Below are positions 31,546 to 32,198 of a DNA stretch of 32,198 nt, in pieces (position 1 is the stretch's first letter; each line of letters starts with the position of its first letter). The translations under genes were made by a program, and so were the position numbers. The notes under the pieces are model-generated. The model was given only the letters and a program-made list of their open reading frames with translations, made no database searches and had not been told where the DNA came from. This DNA is from Crocinitomicaceae bacterium (GTDB taxonomy: Bacteria > Bacteroidota > Bacteroidia > Flavobacteriales_G > Salibacteraceae): contig JAAZVO010000001.1 of the NCBI GenBank assembly GCA_018623405.1, forward strand, positions 1 through 32,198, read 5' to 3'.

Positions 31546-31553
31546 CAAAGCTA
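31546..31553 (-). promoter_or_regulatory. -7 element of the aldehyde dehydrogenase gene
   Basis: On the minus strand this reads TAGCTTTG, an exact TAnnTTTG match followed by C, 14 bases before the ATG at 31531. No -33 element is evident. Confidence 0.5.
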
Positions 31554-31579
31554 GATTTTACAAAGGATTTTTGAGCTTT

Positions 31580-32098
31580 TTACAGGGTTAATTTTCCTGA
31601 AAATTTTGTTCCGAATGAAATTTGAGTTTTAGATTCCTCAAATGCATCAAATGTTTGGCAAATTGATTTGTTTGGCCAATGTAATTCTGCTGTTTTTTGG
31701 GATGAGTTATAAATTGCAGTGTAAAAGGTTTCAAAAGATTTTTCGAACTTTTGACTGTAAAGTGGTTTGGCCAAAAACTTCCTAATTAGCTCTTCTTTAG
31801 TTTCTGATTGATTGTATAAACAAGTTTCGAGGTAGGCTAGTCTTTCGCGAGTTTCTGTAAGTTCGGCATAGTCTTCCCATTCTACTTGGCCTTGGTGGTT
31901 TGTACCTATGGGGTAATCTAAAACTTCTGTTTCCCTATCAGGCGCAACAAATAAAGTAACATACCTTCCTGTGGAATCTAAAACCGTTATGTTGTAACTC
32001 ATGTGTGAGGGTACTTTTTGAAATACCTTAATTACCTCGCTTACATTGCTGCAGGTTTCTGATGCATAACGCATAATTAATGGAATTAAAGTTTGGAT
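31580..32098 (-). pseudogene. C-terminal remnant of a C45-type (acyl-CoA:6-APA acyltransferase-like) protein
   Basis: The open frame from ATG 32074 encodes 164 residues resembling the C-terminal half of C45/AAT-family autoproteolytic hydrolases: RYASETCSNVSEVIKVFQKV, VPSHMSYNITVLDSTGR, VAPDRETEV and GTNHQGQVEWEDYAELTETRERL. Intact members have about 350-430 residues and an N-terminal catalytic Cys, which is absent here. The similarity seems to run slightly upstream of the ATG (QTLIPLI) to an in-frame TAA at 32099-32101, and all three minus-strand frames in the last ~97 bases contain stops, so the catalytic half is not in the window. It is most likely a decayed gene; a short independent protein starting at 32074 is the alternative. 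Confidence 0.6.
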
Positions 32099-32198
32099 TT
32101 ATAAATGTGAAGTTTTTGCAAGAGAATTTAGTCAAGAAACTAACAAAGTAATCCCAAAAGAAGGTAAAGAATAATGCTTCAACCAGTTAGAACTAGAT

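Noticed and set aside
32080..32151. 23-residue plus-strand reading frame (MELKFGFINV...)
   Set aside because: Too short, no promoter or conservation evidence, and it lies in the decayed region next to the C45 remnant.

Overview
The window is a compact, AT-rich bacterial chromosome segment that reads as Bacteroidota, most likely a free-living Flavobacteriales-type organism. Genes are separated by a few bases or overlap. Several starts are TTG or GTG, and Shine-Dalgarno sequences are mostly absent. Several upstream regions carry the Bacteroidota -7 element TAnnTTTG. I see no tRNA, rRNA, CRISPR array, insertion sequence or prophage gene. No gene-free stretch exceeds 300 bases; the longest is about 190.

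Layout. (1) Bases 2-3145: a 5'-truncated glutamate dehydrogenase with its terminator, then kbl and a Crp/Fnr-family regulator in tandem. (2) 3234-3947: a regulator with a degenerate Nudix domain and its likely operator. (3) 4120-9693: a sulfur operon holding a TauE/SafE exporter, a CstB-like persulfide dioxygenase/rhodanese, a tandem universal stress protein, the first half of a split YeeE/YedE transporter, an outer-membrane porin, and the second YeeE half. (4) 9682-10377 (-): a methyltransferase. (5) 10506-14444: sulfide:quinone oxidoreductase, a 63-residue membrane protein, and cytochrome bd oxidase (cydAB). (6) 14566-18560: rplM-rpsI, a structured leader, rpsB-tsf, a terminator, then pyrH and frr. 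(7) 18752-26257: a tightly packed run holding an AlkD-like protein, two lipoproteins, a histidine kinase, hemW, a cyclase-family protein, an MmcQ/YjbR protein, a DUF502 protein and an EamA transporter. (8) 26320-30092: a secreted bleomycin-hydrolase-like peptidase coupled to sulfotransferase, JmjC/cupin and sulfotransferase genes. (9) 30089-32098 (-): an aldehyde dehydrogenase and the C-terminal remnant of a C45-type acyltransferase.

How the genes fit together. Parts 1, 3 and 5 look like one sulfide-detoxification and respiration unit. SQR would oxidise sulfide to persulfide and pass electrons to quinone, and cytochrome bd, which resists sulfide, would pass them to oxygen. The CstB-like enzyme would convert persulfide to sulfite and thiosulfate. 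TauE would export sulfite-type products, and the porin and YeeE halves would move sulfur species across the two membranes. The TauE and SQR promoters share a GTGA-N6-TCAC palindrome 21-22 bases upstream of a perfect TAnnTTTG, and neither has an obvious -33 box. That is the class II activator layout and fits the Crp/Fnr protein encoded nearby, which has two cysteines in its sensor domain.

The least explained parts are the sulfotransferase-JmjC-sulfotransferase cassette, the porin lying between the two YeeE halves, the leader RNA before rpsB, and the duplicated sensor modules of the orphan histidine kinase. All functions are inferred from motifs read by eye; no database search was run.
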